Positions 1 to 11,116 of a stretch of 64,000 bases of DNA are shown in pieces. A program made the position numbers and the translations under genes. The stretch's first letter is position 1, and the number at the start of each line of letters is the position of its first letter. Location: positions 124,001 through 188,000 of the forward strand of contig JANBPK010000806.1 of assembly GCA_027579435.1 (NCBI GenBank), read 5' to 3'. Origin of the DNA: Candolleomyces eurysporus. Its lineage: Eukaryota > Basidiomycota > Agaricomycetes > Agaricales > Psathyrellaceae. The notes beneath the pieces were generated by a model. The model saw nothing but the letters and a program-made list of their open reading frames with translations, did not search any database and was not told the origin of the DNA.

Positions 1-1939
1 GGTGTCCCTGCCTGTCAAATTGCTGATAGAATTTTAGTCGGATCATCCTGTGTTAAATTCGAGGTACCTGGTTTATGAGGCACAGCAAGCGCACTACTTC
101 GGATTGCCACAAAACCTTGCTCTCGCGTCCATAACGTCGACTCCAGCGACGGCAGCCGGGCTATCTCACCGCATTGGAGTGCTCCAGAAAGGTGCAGACG
201 CCGATGTGGTCCTTTGGGACTCTCACCCGCTCCAATTCGGTGCCACTCCCGTAAAGGTTTGGATTGACGGCATCCTCCAGATCCCTGTACCCGCCAAAGA
301 TGGGCAGAATGTTCCTGTCGAGGTTGGAAAGGGGAAAGAGGGTGACAGATGGAGACGAGTACCCTCTGTTCCGAACTGGGATAAAGAGAGGGAAGAGGCC
401 TTGAAATGGGATGGTCTCCCTCCCCTCAAAGGTCGCAGCCAAGCCGATAGAATCACGTTCACCAATGTGAAGAAGGTGTGGAAAAGAACGCACGAAGGGA
501 ATGTCGAAGAATTCGGAAATGAGGATGGAAGCAGCGGATTCGCTGGGAATGTCGTCGTGTTGAATGGCAAAATCGCTTGCATTGGTAAGACCTGCCCGAA
601 GCATGCCGATGGAGGGAAGATGATCGATCTGAAGGGAGGATCTATTTCGCCTGGACTCATGTCTTATGGCTCTCCCTTGGGTTTGGGGGAAATTATGGGG
701 GAGCCTTCCACACTCGACGGGGAAATTCCCGATGCTATGGCGAACAGAGTCCCCAAGCTTTTGGATGATGCTGGAGGTCTCGTGCGTGCCATGGATGCCC
801 TCGTTTTCCAGACGCGTGACGCACTGTAAGTTCATCTATCGATCTAACCAATGCTATGGACTTACTTTAAACTTAGCACGGCATATCGCTCCGGAGTCAC
901 GTTTGCGACCTCCTCGCTCGCAAAGCCGATCTATTTGGGCGATCCTTCATCTCGTTTCTTATCTGGTTTATCTGTCGCATTCAGAACAGGTGCCAGTCAT
1001 GCGATGGAGCAAGGTGCGCTTGTGCAGGACGTAGTTGCCCTCCATGTCGTACTGGGTAGAACCCACCCAATGTCTCCACACGGTCCCAGCGTGAGCACCC
1101 AATTGGCAGCATTGCGACGGCTACTTTATGGCTGGGAATCTCGCGACAAGGAAACAGGCTATTGGTTCAGAAAGGCGGCCGAGGTAAGATGGATCGACAA
1201 GACATTNAAAAATATATTGCTAACTGAACGACTTAGGGTGTGATTCCGCTGGTCATTGAAGTCGATAGTGCGGACATTATGGCGTCCCTTCTTATTATGA
1301 AGGCAGATGTCGAGGATAGAATCGGTTCGCGCATGAGGATGGTCTTCAGTGGTGCTGCGGAAGCGCATCTATTGGCTCATGAAATTAGTAAATTGGTTTG
1401 ATCTTGAGTCTAGACTCTTACTAACCGCATCTAGGTACATCGCAGGTGGGAGTGATCTTGAACCCAGCAAGGCCATATCCATTGGTTTGGGACCAGAGGC
1501 GAATGTGAGTAATAGACGCTGGTGACATCAATCCGGATATTAAACCTAGTTTTAGTCTTCCTGGTCCCCCGTTGACCAATGATACAGCACTGGTTGCCCT
1601 ACTAAATGAAGGCGTAATTGTTGGCCTGGGTATCCGAGGCAGCTGGGAGGCTCGACACGCTCGATATGATGCCAACTGGGTAAGACCTTACAAAGACTTG
1701 ACGTTATCCCTGCTTTGACCCTGACAATTACCCAGGCGTCGCTCGAGTCCAACGGCCGTATCAAAGAACATCAGGCATATGCCTTAGTCACCACAGATTT
1801 AGAAAAACTTTTGGGTGTCCGAGACATCGATGAAGAAACGGCGGATTTAGTCGCAACAGAAGGAGGGAGCATATTCGACCAATCAAGCAAGGTTGTTGGT
1901 GTCATATCTCCCAAACGAGGATTTGTCGATATCTTTTAG
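1..1939 (+). CDS. Amidohydrolase-family protein (3' part)
   Basis: The gene begins left of the window. Exons seen: 38-825, 877-1183, 1237-1395, 1446-1504, 1556-1679 and 1736-1939, giving 546 residues in one frame. The first exon opens with SDHP, which fits the last metal-ligand Asp of an amidohydrolase barrel, followed by the family's closing motif GVLQKGADADVVLWDSHP. A second amidohydrolase-like segment follows: GNVVVLNGKIACIGKTC and then SPGLMSYGSPLGLGEI, which matches the usual PGLIDxHxH segment but has lost both metal-binding His. The protein is therefore probably a tandem fusion of an active domain (mostly off the window) and a degenerate one, a layout I recall in fungal proteins labelled carbohydrate esterase 9. 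Substrate unknown. An N at 1207 lies in an intron. Confidence 0.85.
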
Positions 1940-2709
1940 TCCCAGAACAGTTTTTACTTTCCGTACCGGCGACCCTGAATGAATATTTAAAGTATTATTT
2001 CTAGTCATAGCCATACGTTCCGAAGTGAGGAAGTCACAAAGTTCAAACGACACCCAATAAGGCAGCACTGCTGGTGAAGCCACGATTCCTGGCTGCGGCA
2101 AGGCTAATGCCTACAACACTGAGAAGGAAGCCTGCAAAACTAGCCAGCCATTTGAGAACGAGGTGGAGACGCCGCCAGGAGACAATAATCACCGAAAGAA
2201 GGCAATACGGGAGATGGAGCGCTCCTCATGGGGAGAGCGGGAGGACGCAAATATGGAGCGCAAGACCGCTGGAGTGACCGGGATGCGGCGTGAATTGTCT
2301 GGAGGAGATTCCAGAGGAAGAAGGTGCCTGTTTGCAGGCCGTGCTGTCGATGTGGTGGACGCAGTCGAAGACATGTTTGCTGACTAATTTCCCGATAAGG
2401 GGAGTGAGATGCAAGATCATTGGATGGCAAAGGCACAGTCAAGTGACTGACTTTTGATCTTCAACTGTTCGGATCGTGAGGGAGGCTCTGGACCTCGTCT
2501 ATTCGGTCCTTCCGTTGCTCTCTGAAGACAATAGCTCTCATTGGTTCATCGTCTTATCTCTGCTTCTTTTAGTATGTCCCAATTTCTCCGCCAAATGAAT
2601 AACGGAGACCTAGACTCACCTAGAAGTTTATGGTCTACTCCCCATCAGTAACACTACGCAACATCTGGCACCTGTGTAATATTTTTCTTCACATACCCAC
2701 CCATGCATA
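1940..2709. other. Intergenic, nothing recognised
   Basis: This is the 3' flank of the amidohydrolase and the 5' flank of the LRR gene. Short overlapping ORFs at 2074-2442 on both strands have no recognisable motif. If the LRR gene has an F-box exon it should lie in the right half of this stretch, but I could not identify one. Confidence 0.5.
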
Positions 2710-4304
2710 ATGATTCAGAGCCTCCACGAGGACATGTTTCGAATATCTGACAAGCTCCCCACTGAGGAGGAGCAACGTCGCGTTCGTCATCTCGTTCTTC
2801 AAAACCCTGGTGAAGACGGTGCCTTCACCGACGACAAGCTCGCGCTGACCTTCAGTCGCTGTCCTCATCTCGAGACTGTAGCTCTATCAGGGGCGCCAGA
2901 AACTACTGACCGGACTATCGTCCTTCTCGCTCAAAATGCGACTAACCTACACGGTTTGAATATCTCAAACTGCGTCGAGGTTACCGATGTTGGGCTCCTT
3001 GAACTCACCAATAAATCCCTCCCGCTCCAATGGTTGATTCTCAACGGTGTCAAAGGACTGACGGACCCCTCCATATCAGCCGTTGCAAAAACTTGCTCGC
3101 GTCTCACAGAGCTCGAGCTCTGCGACCTCCCACTTCTCACTCCTGTGTCGGTGAGGGATATCTGGTCCTACTCCAGGTTTGTATCAGCGAAAGCACTCCA
3201 CCTTCTCCGATTGGTTCCTTCGTTCATTGGCTGTTCGCTAACCAACCACTTCATTTTCTGGGTTCAGGAAACTTCGCACACTGCGATTGGCCAATTGCCC
3301 ACTTTTATCTGACAAAGCCTTCCCATCACCGCCATCCCTCGTTCTCTCTGGAGAACTTGAGGTAGAGGGCGGTGAAGGGCCCCACCCACATCAACCAACT
3401 ACCTGGTTGGAGATCATNCCCCCCTCTCATCCTGCCGCACACCACAGAGAATCTCAGGGTTCTCGACCTATCGTCGTGTAAAATCACCGACGGCGCTGTA
3501 GACGGCATCGTCACACACGCTCCTAGGATCCAGACCCTCATTCTCTCTGGATGCTCCATGCTCACCGACAGAGCTTTAGAAAGTATATGTAAGCTCCGCG
3601 ATCATCTGGATGTCCTAATGCTGGCCCACGTCTCCAACATCACAGACCGCGCGGTCTTCCAAATTGCCCGTTCCTGCACCGAGCTCCGATGCGTTGATGT
3701 TGCCTGTGAGTGCCTTCTTGTTCCGTTGGCACGCTACTCGATATTCATGACATTCTTTTTCTTTGCCCAAAAATATAATTCTCCGCACTGTGTGCGCCGT
3801 CAGTTTGTCGCAACTTAACGGACATGGCTGTGTTCGAATTAGGTTGCCTTAGGAGACTTCGGCGCCTAAGTCTGGTGCGCGTGCACAAGATCACGGATCT
3901 CGCAATCTACGCGCTTGCGGAACAGGCTACACAATTAGAGCGACTTCACTTATCCTATTGCGATCAGCTCTCCTTAGAGTCTGTCCATGTCCTCCTCCAA
4001 AAACTCGACCATCTCCAACATTTGACTGCTACTGGGATTCCTGCATTCCGCCGGAAGGGTGTACAACGGTTCTCAGATGTACCACCACCCGTACGTTATG
4101 ATCTGGTCCTGTCGGGATAATGTTGACTCACGCAGCGCATAGAGTTCCGATGAAGACCAACAGGCCGCGTTTCGAGTCTTCTCAGGAGAGCGGGTAGCTG
4201 CATTACGACAATTTCTGGACAAAGAAGAGAGGCGGCGGCGAGAAGCAGAGATGAAGAATATACCGTTCGTATCGCGCGAAGACGACAATCCTGACCTTTA
4301 TTGA
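2710..4304 (+). CDS. Grr1-like leucine-rich-repeat (SCF adaptor) protein
   Basis: Exons 2710-3176, 3268-3705, 3804-4090 and 4143-4304, about 450 residues once the N at 3418 is ignored. Repeated LRR units of the Grr1/FBXL type run through the protein, with cores such as ENLRVLDLSSCKITDGAV, LTDRALESICKL and NITDRAVFQIARSC. The C-terminal block matches Grr1 orthologues: LERLHLSYCDQLS, then GIPAFRRKGVQRF, then AAFRVFSGERVAALRQFL. Grr1 proteins choose substrates for SCF ubiquitin ligases in nutrient and cell-cycle control. The N-terminal F-box expected about 60 residues before this start is not visible, so the true start may lie in an upstream exon. The N precedes a C6 run; reading without it joins the two halves in frame. 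Confidence 0.85.
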
Positions 4305-5661
4305 AAGATGATATCACCCTACGATCGAAGGGCAAATGTTTACAGTCATCGATCACACTATATTGTTTTGGAACCCTTGATACCCGTTCGAGTAGGTTTT
4401 ATAGCTTTTTAGGCTAGGTCTGCTCCAAACTGATCGGTCTACATGTTCGAAGTTGTCATTTTTCTGCAGGGATAGTAGGTGGACTTCTAGGATACTATTA
4501 CATTTACGTATGCGACACACTCTATATATTCATCGGGATTGTATCGGCAGCTATTGCCAGTCACACAACAGTGAAAGACGGTAGGCTACTTGTCGCTTCA
4601 CCGTTTTGCAATATACCAGAAACATAGCAGTCAGGCCTCGGATAGCCTCATGAACTTTGCTACCGACTCGGAACGAACAAATGCGGACCATGTGGTGCGT
4701 CGAAACCTTCTGAGTCCCAATGAGCTTGCCTAGTCGACGCCACTCTTGGCTCATTGGCTTCTAGCTGCTTCATGTAGTTCTTTGCTTCTGGCATATGAAA
4801 ACGGGAAACACAAAATCGGCAGTCAGTAGAATGTAAGGTGTCTCATTTCAATTGAAAAGCAAACAGATCTGTGGGTGAAGCGCCCTGACCGTGACACATT
4901 AGCACAAGGCGACAAGCGCTTCACACTCTGGATCAAAACGGCCGATTGGTATTCCTCGGTCGAGCTGAGACAAAGTCAGTCGGACGGGTACGACTTGCCA
5001 AACCCTTTCAATGGCCAAGTTCTTCCCTATGCAAGGTCTTAATGTGATTTATATCATATCAAATATACCCTGAAGAGCACAGCTTCCTGCACTTTGCTTC
5101 GCCGGAACAGACTCGACCCTTGACATCGACATGATCGGTCTTGAACGTTGACGCTTTGCAGCTTCGATTTCGCGACATGCGGTCGAATATGCCTGCGATC
5201 AGTTGCAATGTCCGTCTTTGGCGGAGCAGGATACAGCTCCCAGCATGGTGAGAATGTATCCAGAGGCATGGCGACCAGATGGCGAGTAAAGTTTCACCAA
5301 GCATAGGGCCTGGCCTCGCACTCTTTATTTTCTGAGACTATATGTATTTTCCTACTCGGAAGCGCGAGGATGCCAGCCAACCGCAGTAACCTTGTTGGAT
5401 CCAGGACACTGAGACTGGGTGCCTTGTTGGTGCACACACGTTGAGCTGAGGACGGGAACGTTCCTAGCACAAGCGTCCCTGTGCCGGTGGCTTCGTGTTT
5501 CCTTATTTCAGGATTCCTTAAATTGCAGGTCGGGGAGATAGCCATCCGGAGGGCTGAGGCTGGCACTGGCGGTCGATTTCCGAATTGCATAGGGTGATTT
5601 AATTTCTCCTTTCATTCCTCCTTTCAGCACTCACCATCCATCCTCGTGTTGCAGGCCTAGA
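4305..5661. other. Intergenic, nothing recognised
   Basis: A 1.36 kb stretch between two plus-strand genes. Short ORFs on both strands, the longest 98 codons on the minus strand at 5294-5590, show no family motif and no consistent splice pattern. It presumably carries the promoter of the downstream exchange factor. Confidence 0.5.
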
Positions 5662-8600
5662 ATGAGGGGGACGTATGCTGAGTCAAGTTCAGCACCGCCA
5701 GAAAGAGGGCAGGGAGAAGCGATGAAGCCGACGAGTAGGAGGCTTAGCGTTCGAGGATTCTTGCCGTTGCCGCCCATAATGGCCTCACCCATCGGCTCGC
5801 CGTCCCCNTAGTCTCTCCTCGACTAGCTCTGTTTATGTAGTGGTATCTACCCCCACGTGGATATCCACTCCCCCAACCCCCACAAGATTAACGCGTCATT
5901 CCAGCGCTTGTCGGCCTCAGCGCACGGCATCGGCCATAACACCGCTTTCCCCATCTGCCTCATTTTCGGCCTCGATGCACACACATGCGATGCCTGGACA
6001 GACATCTCGATTGAAGAAATGTATATCAGTGCCAAATATACTAGGTCGTGCTCGGACCCTCTCAGGACCGCACCCCCTGGAGGGCAATACCCCCTCCACC
6101 CCCCTTCCCACTCCCCTGCCTTTCGACAAGCACCTTAGTATCGTGGTTTCAGACATGGAGGAGGGCGGACGGCGTACTCGCGACAGGGCGATTTTCCATC
6201 TGTCGAGTTCGAATACGGATACCGAAGACGAAGTGTTCCACTCTGCGGATTCAGGCCCTCGAAGCATTGGCGATGATAATCGGAGTCCTGACGGCAGTTG
6301 GAGCGACCACAGCCCAGAAGACATCTGGGAGAAAGAGAGGATAAAAGATGCACGGAGAAAGTTTCATGCTCTCAAAGAGCTACTATCGACTGAAACCGCC
6401 TATCTCATTCACCTCAAGGCATTTGTGACGGTATGTTGTGTCGTTATCACCCCATGCAATGTCCAGAGCGATAATTCCCACAGGTCTATCTTCGTAACTT
6501 GCCAACCCTCGTCACCCACCGGACACCCACATACTCCACCTTTGGGCGGGCCTCAGCATCATTCACATCTACTCCATGGGCGTCTTCCTACACACAACTC
6601 CAGCCAGGCGCTCTTCCTACTTCTGCAACCACCGATGGTTCCAGTGCGACACTTCTGGCTTCGAGTGTAAAAGAGGTTCCAAAGCCAAATATTCGCTTCC
6701 TCTTCACAGATGGCGAACTCGAACTCGTAACGCGAAATGCGGAAGATATCCTTCAATTGCACGAACGATTTGTGCGGGAATTACAAGATGTTCTCAAGCC
6801 TCTTGGGTATATTATGGAGGAGGATATTCACGAGCCACCGACGCCAGAACAACTTGACAACCTCGACTCCGCAATTCGGCTAGTATCCGCCAAATTTGCG
6901 ACTGAAGTAAGGGTTTTGATGTTGTCGTCAAACCCGCCTCTGATTTTTTCCTAGGCGTCCCGCTTCAATGCATATCAAACCTTTTGTGCCGGTCACCCTG
7001 AGGCGATTGATCTTGTTCGAAGGGTATCCCAGCAACATCCCGTTGAATGGGAGTCATTTGAGCAACGATCCTCCACTATGGTCGGCAATTTCGTTGGAGG
7101 GAAGATTGCGGAGTCAGAGCCTCCGCCCTTGTCGCCAGAAGCGTTCCACCCTGCCCCCACCGCTGAGGACCGAACGAGGGCCCTTTCCCTGACTTCCCTC
7201 GACAGTGCCGTCCGAAACCTTCGATTACGTTCTCCCTCCAGCAGAGACACCCCTGTCCCTGAAGTGAAACGGGAGGGCACCAGCCATCGCCTTGCATTCA
7301 TGGACTATCTCATCATGCCCATTCAGCGGATTTGCAAATATCCCCTTCTTTTCGATCAAGTTTTAAGTGCCAAGCCGCTGCAAGCACTTGGCCCGAACGA
7401 TATCGTCTCAAGTCCTCACGTCGACGTTATTGTGAAGAGCGCTGCACAGGCTATGAGGCATGTCGCCTCATCAGTCAACGAAGCTCGCCATCGACAAGAT
7501 GTCGCAATTCAGACTTCATTAATTTGTTCCCGAGTACTACTCGGAAGTCAAGGGCTACCGGCTCCGACTGACCCCGCTGTCCAAGGGCTGACTGTGGAAT
7601 TCCTATCGTCTCTTGGAACGTGTTTGCTCGCAGGCTCGCTCGACGTAATACATCACCACCCGCTCCAACCTCTCGACATCAGCGCCAATTTCAAAGCCAA
7701 ATACTTTGGGGCGTTTCTCTACGCAGGAGGCTATCTCATCCTCGTGAGGATAGTGAAAGGTCGCAAGTACGAACCCAAACATTGGTTCAACCTCTCGGAC
7801 TTTACTATCTCCGACGTAGAGGACGAGGAAGGTGAGTATCCCGAGTTCAAATTTTGAGATAAGGTACTAACGTAAGTGAATCACAGCCTTGTTGCCATAT
7901 TCTATCCGAGTATCCTGTTGCGAGCAACAATTCGAGCTGGCCGCCTCTTGTCAAAGGGAGAAGGACATCTGGCTTGCTGCTATCCACTCCTCCATCCGAG
8001 ATAAAGCGCACTGGAAGAATGAACCAACTCCGAGTTACATGCTGGATGACAAAGGGGGCTTCATTTTGCCTTCCAACTCCATGGGGGAGGTGGTGAATGG
8101 CCTCCCAACGATCCTCTCAGTTCCCGAGCTGCCTAACAACAACTCCGATCCGGAGTCGATAGAGCCTTTCATCCCACCCAGTGGACGAGCTAAGGCGAGG
8201 CCAAAACTTCGCAAACCCGATGTCCCCAATCGTTCCGAAGCCCCTTCCATGCCTTCCACCAGCCGTCGATCATCAACAACCTCTGTCAAGGCCATGTTCG
8301 GACCGCTGTCAGACGCACACTCGATCGTGATCCGTAGGTCTTCGCCTATGGCTCGCCTCCAAGTAGACCAAGCTCTTCAGGATGTGATTTCCCAAAGCTG
8401 TTTGACTGCTCGGACCAAAGCTTCCAATGGCGATGAAGAGCTGTTCCATTCTGGTTCTAACGCGCTGAGCAGAACCAAGTCACGCCTTTCAAGGCATGAA
8501 AGCATTCGTGTCCCGAGAACCCGGACGTCGGACAATCTGGATATGATGAACCCGAAAGCATCTCAGCATCCTAGTCTAGCAGTCAGAAGGCATGCGAAGA

Positions 8601-9091
8601 AACTCAGCATCTCCTCTGCGCCCCCTGCGCCTGACGAGAGGAAGTTCTTCTCTAGAACATCCACATCCACATCTATCCCCACCGCTTCTCCACTCACCTC
8701 GTCATCGGAACTGCCTGCTGTACCCTCTCTCACATCTTCGAACGTTTCTTCCTCATCCTCAAGTAGTGCCACCCTTATCACTCCTACCGGGACGCCCGAC
8801 CGCGAGCCCGCGCTCGCTCCCCCGAAGACTCCAAGGACATTGGTACGCGGCATGAAGGATCTGTTTCTCCTCCGTCCAGGGCATCACCATCCGCCTTCCC
8901 CAGCTCGCAATGCAAACCCCGCTGTCGAAGGAATTGTTAGTACTAGTCCTTCGTCACCTCCCCAAAACCGTGGTGGACGCGGCTGGAGGCTTGGGACTGT
9001 TCGTCGCCGACCACGAACTGCCCCTTCAGGAGATACGCGGGGATATTTCGACAACCCATCGGAATCTCATTCCAGCGTCGTAGCTGCATAA
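5662..9091 (+). CDS. Rho guanine-nucleotide exchange factor (DH-PH)
   Basis: Exons 5662-6430, 6484-6906, 6955-7831 and 7887-9091, about 1090 residues. The ATG at 5662 is chosen because ignoring the N at 5808 (after a C4 run) joins this reading frame to the long downstream one; otherwise TAG follows at 5809. The DH domain starts near residue 226 (KFHALKELLSTETAYLIHL) and its CR3 helix is near 512 (DYLIMPIQRICKYPLLFDQV). A Ser/Pro-rich insert of about 80 residues sits just before CR3. A PH domain follows, about 620-725, ending with EKDIWLAAIHSSI. The remaining third is Ser/Pro-rich and probably disordered. The protein should activate a Rho or Cdc42 GTPase; which one cannot be read from sequence. 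Confidence 0.9.
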
Positions 9092-9490
9092 TCACCACGA
9101 ATATTCTGCACAGCAAAAGAGAACTTTCACCTTGTACTCTGTCCATTTTGGTATGGACCGTATCCGTTGGGTTCCTTCTTGTATTTTATATTCCCGACTA
9201 TTTGCATTGGTAACTTTATTCTTCTTCCCCGCCTCTTGTTTTTCTTATTGCACACTTGTACATCAACGCCCACAAAACTTTCCATTAGATATCCAGGACA
9301 GCTTATTTTTGCGCACATACCATCTTCCTTCTTGCATTTCGTCATTATTTTCATCATCCCGGATTGGTCTATATGTACAGTCATTCCTTTACGACTTCAC
9401 GAACCCGAATATGAACATTATGACGCAGAGAAACACGGTGTCGCTACGCTAGTAGGCCGCAATATGATGTGTAACATGTAACATGAGAGC
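8940..9490 (+). repeat. Local duplication, copy 1 (exchange-factor 3' end and flank)
   Basis: The last about 150 bases of the exchange-factor coding region and about 400 bases of its 3' flank are similar to 10205-10745. Matching landmarks are CCGTGGTGG (8964 and 10228), the TATTCCAGTGTCGTAGC-type block near the stop, GCATTGGTAAC, and the end block with CATGAATATTATGACGC against CATTATGACGC. Confidence 0.8.
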
Positions 9491-9775
9491 GCTATGAAGA
9501 TCGGCTGTGACGAGCGGTGTATCTCCCTAGACCGAGTCGGCGCTATCGTCGAGCGCTGACTCGGAGCGCTCAGGAGAAACATAAGCTGAAATGGAGAAGG
9601 CGTTGGGGCAAGAGGCATCGACTCCGTTTGTATGTACAACTAGTCGTCGGAGTCAGACTGATGGTTCGTGTGAGTCGCAACCCTTAGTAAGTAATTGCCC
9701 AACGAATTTCTGGCTCCTCGTTTTCTGTCGTTTTTGCACCTTTCTCCCGTCTTCACTGTCCATTTTCGACGGTCA

Positions 9776-10069
9776 ATGGTCCCAGTTCCACAAGAGGATG
9801 CCAATCACAACGGCGCCGCCACATCCGCGACCGTGTTGACCAACACAATGAATGGCCATGGTGGCGTACTTGGTCCCATCCTCTGCCGGGCTCTCTACGA
9901 CTACGTCGCTCAAGACACCTCCTCCCTCTCATTTAGACAGGGAGACATCATCGAGGTGTTATCGCCCCCTGAGCCCTCCACTTGGTGGGACGGGCTGTTA
10001 GGGGGCCAACGAGGCTGGTTTCCTTCAAACTATGTGACAATCATATCGGGGGCCGCGCCTAATTCTTGA
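9776..10069 (+). CDS. Orphan SH3-domain ORF (Cdc25/RasGEF-like N-terminus)
   Basis: A single 97-residue frame from ATG 9776, almost entirely an SH3 domain: CRALYDYVAQDTSSLSFRQG, EVLSPPEPSTWWDGLLGG and RGWFPSNYVTIIS. From memory, this block (ALYDY, SSLSFRxGD, WWDGLLGxxRGWFPSNYV) is typical of the N-terminal SH3 of basidiomycete Cdc25-type RasGEFs, but here a stop follows about 10 residues after the domain and no RasGEF exons follow. The ORF sits between two diverged copies of the neighbouring exchange factor's 3' end. It could be a truncated relic, a tiny free SH3 protein, or an exon of something I failed to splice. The 285 bases before it hold no other gene. Confidence 0.5.
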   Translation: MVPVPQEDANHNGAATSATVLTNTMNGHGGVLGPILCRALYDYVAQDTSSLSFRQGDIIEVLSPPEPSTWWDGLLGGQRGWFPSNYVTIISGAAPNS

Positions 10070-10204
10070 TTATTTACCCATCCCAAACCCTTCAATCCCC
10101 CCAGTATCTCCTCTCTCTATCCCCTTTCCCCCTTTTCTTCCCCCTTTTTTCTTAATTCTCCATCCAACGCCAACGCATCGGGTTCATGCGGCCTCACCCT
10201 CCGA

Positions 10205-10745
10205 GCTCATGATCATGTCCTTCCACACCTCTCCGAATCCGTGGTGGCCGCCGGGGTTGCAGGCTTGGGATTATTCGTCTACAAGCTGCCCCTCCGGGAG
10301 ACATAAGGACGGCCTCCGGGCTTATTTTGGAGTCTTATTCCAGTGTCGTAGCCGCTAACTAATTGCTATAAACCTCTTCCAACGTAAGAGAGGACTTTCA
10401 CATTGCCCTATCTATTTTGGTATGGGCTGTATCCTTTAGTCCCCTCCTTTTATTCTTTCTTTGTGACTAGCTGCATTGGTAACATTGTTCTTCTCCCCCC
10501 CATCTCTTCCTTTGTTTATTGCACAAGTGTACAACAACCCCACAAAACCTTCCGGACCAGCATTTTCTTACGCACACACCTCTTCTTTCTTTGCATTGCG
10601 CCACTGTTGTTTTCATTTCGGATCGGTCTGTATGTACAGGTCATGTCTTTACGACTTTACGAACCCGGACATGAATATTATGACGCTGAGAAATTCAGCG
10701 TGGCTACTACAGTAATCTGCAACATAGCATGCAACATGAGACGAT
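10205..10745 (+). repeat. Local duplication, copy 2 (decayed exchange-factor 3' end)
   Basis: A diverged copy of 8940-9490. The part equivalent to coding sequence (about 10205-10360) contains a premature TAA and indels, so it is a dead fragment; the flank copy runs to about 10745. The 135 bases before it (10070-10204) are pyrimidine-rich with no gene. Confidence 0.8.
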
Positions 10746-11116
10746 GAGGTTTGGGGATAGGACGAATTGAACTACGATAATAAAAGACATAGGAATGCCC
10801 GAAAAGCCCAAAGAATGTAGGAGATGAGGTTGGAAAATCGAAATGGGAAAGCAAAGCGTGTGTACTCTAGCGTATATAGTACAGTGTGGGCATCATTCAA
10901 TGATGGCTCGGTGTATAGCGAAAACGAAAGCGAAGCAAGCTACAATCAGATCGTAGAAAAAAATAGGATGTAAAAGTTACATGAGATGATATGACGACGA
11001 GTGTCCGATGCATAACAAGTTGCTGGATTGATGTATAGATGGTGAGAGTGCAAGTGAAAAAAATGTTGGAATGCTGGTCGGTAGATCGGGTCAAATGGGT
11101 ATTCCACTAGCTTTCT
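10746..11116. other. Intergenic, nothing recognised
   Basis: A 371-base 3' flank downstream of the large minus-strand exchange factor. No coding potential recognised. Confidence 0.5.

Noticed and set aside
5294..5590. 98-codon minus-strand ORF in the intergenic region
   Set aside because: No recognisable composition or motif, and no partner exons.
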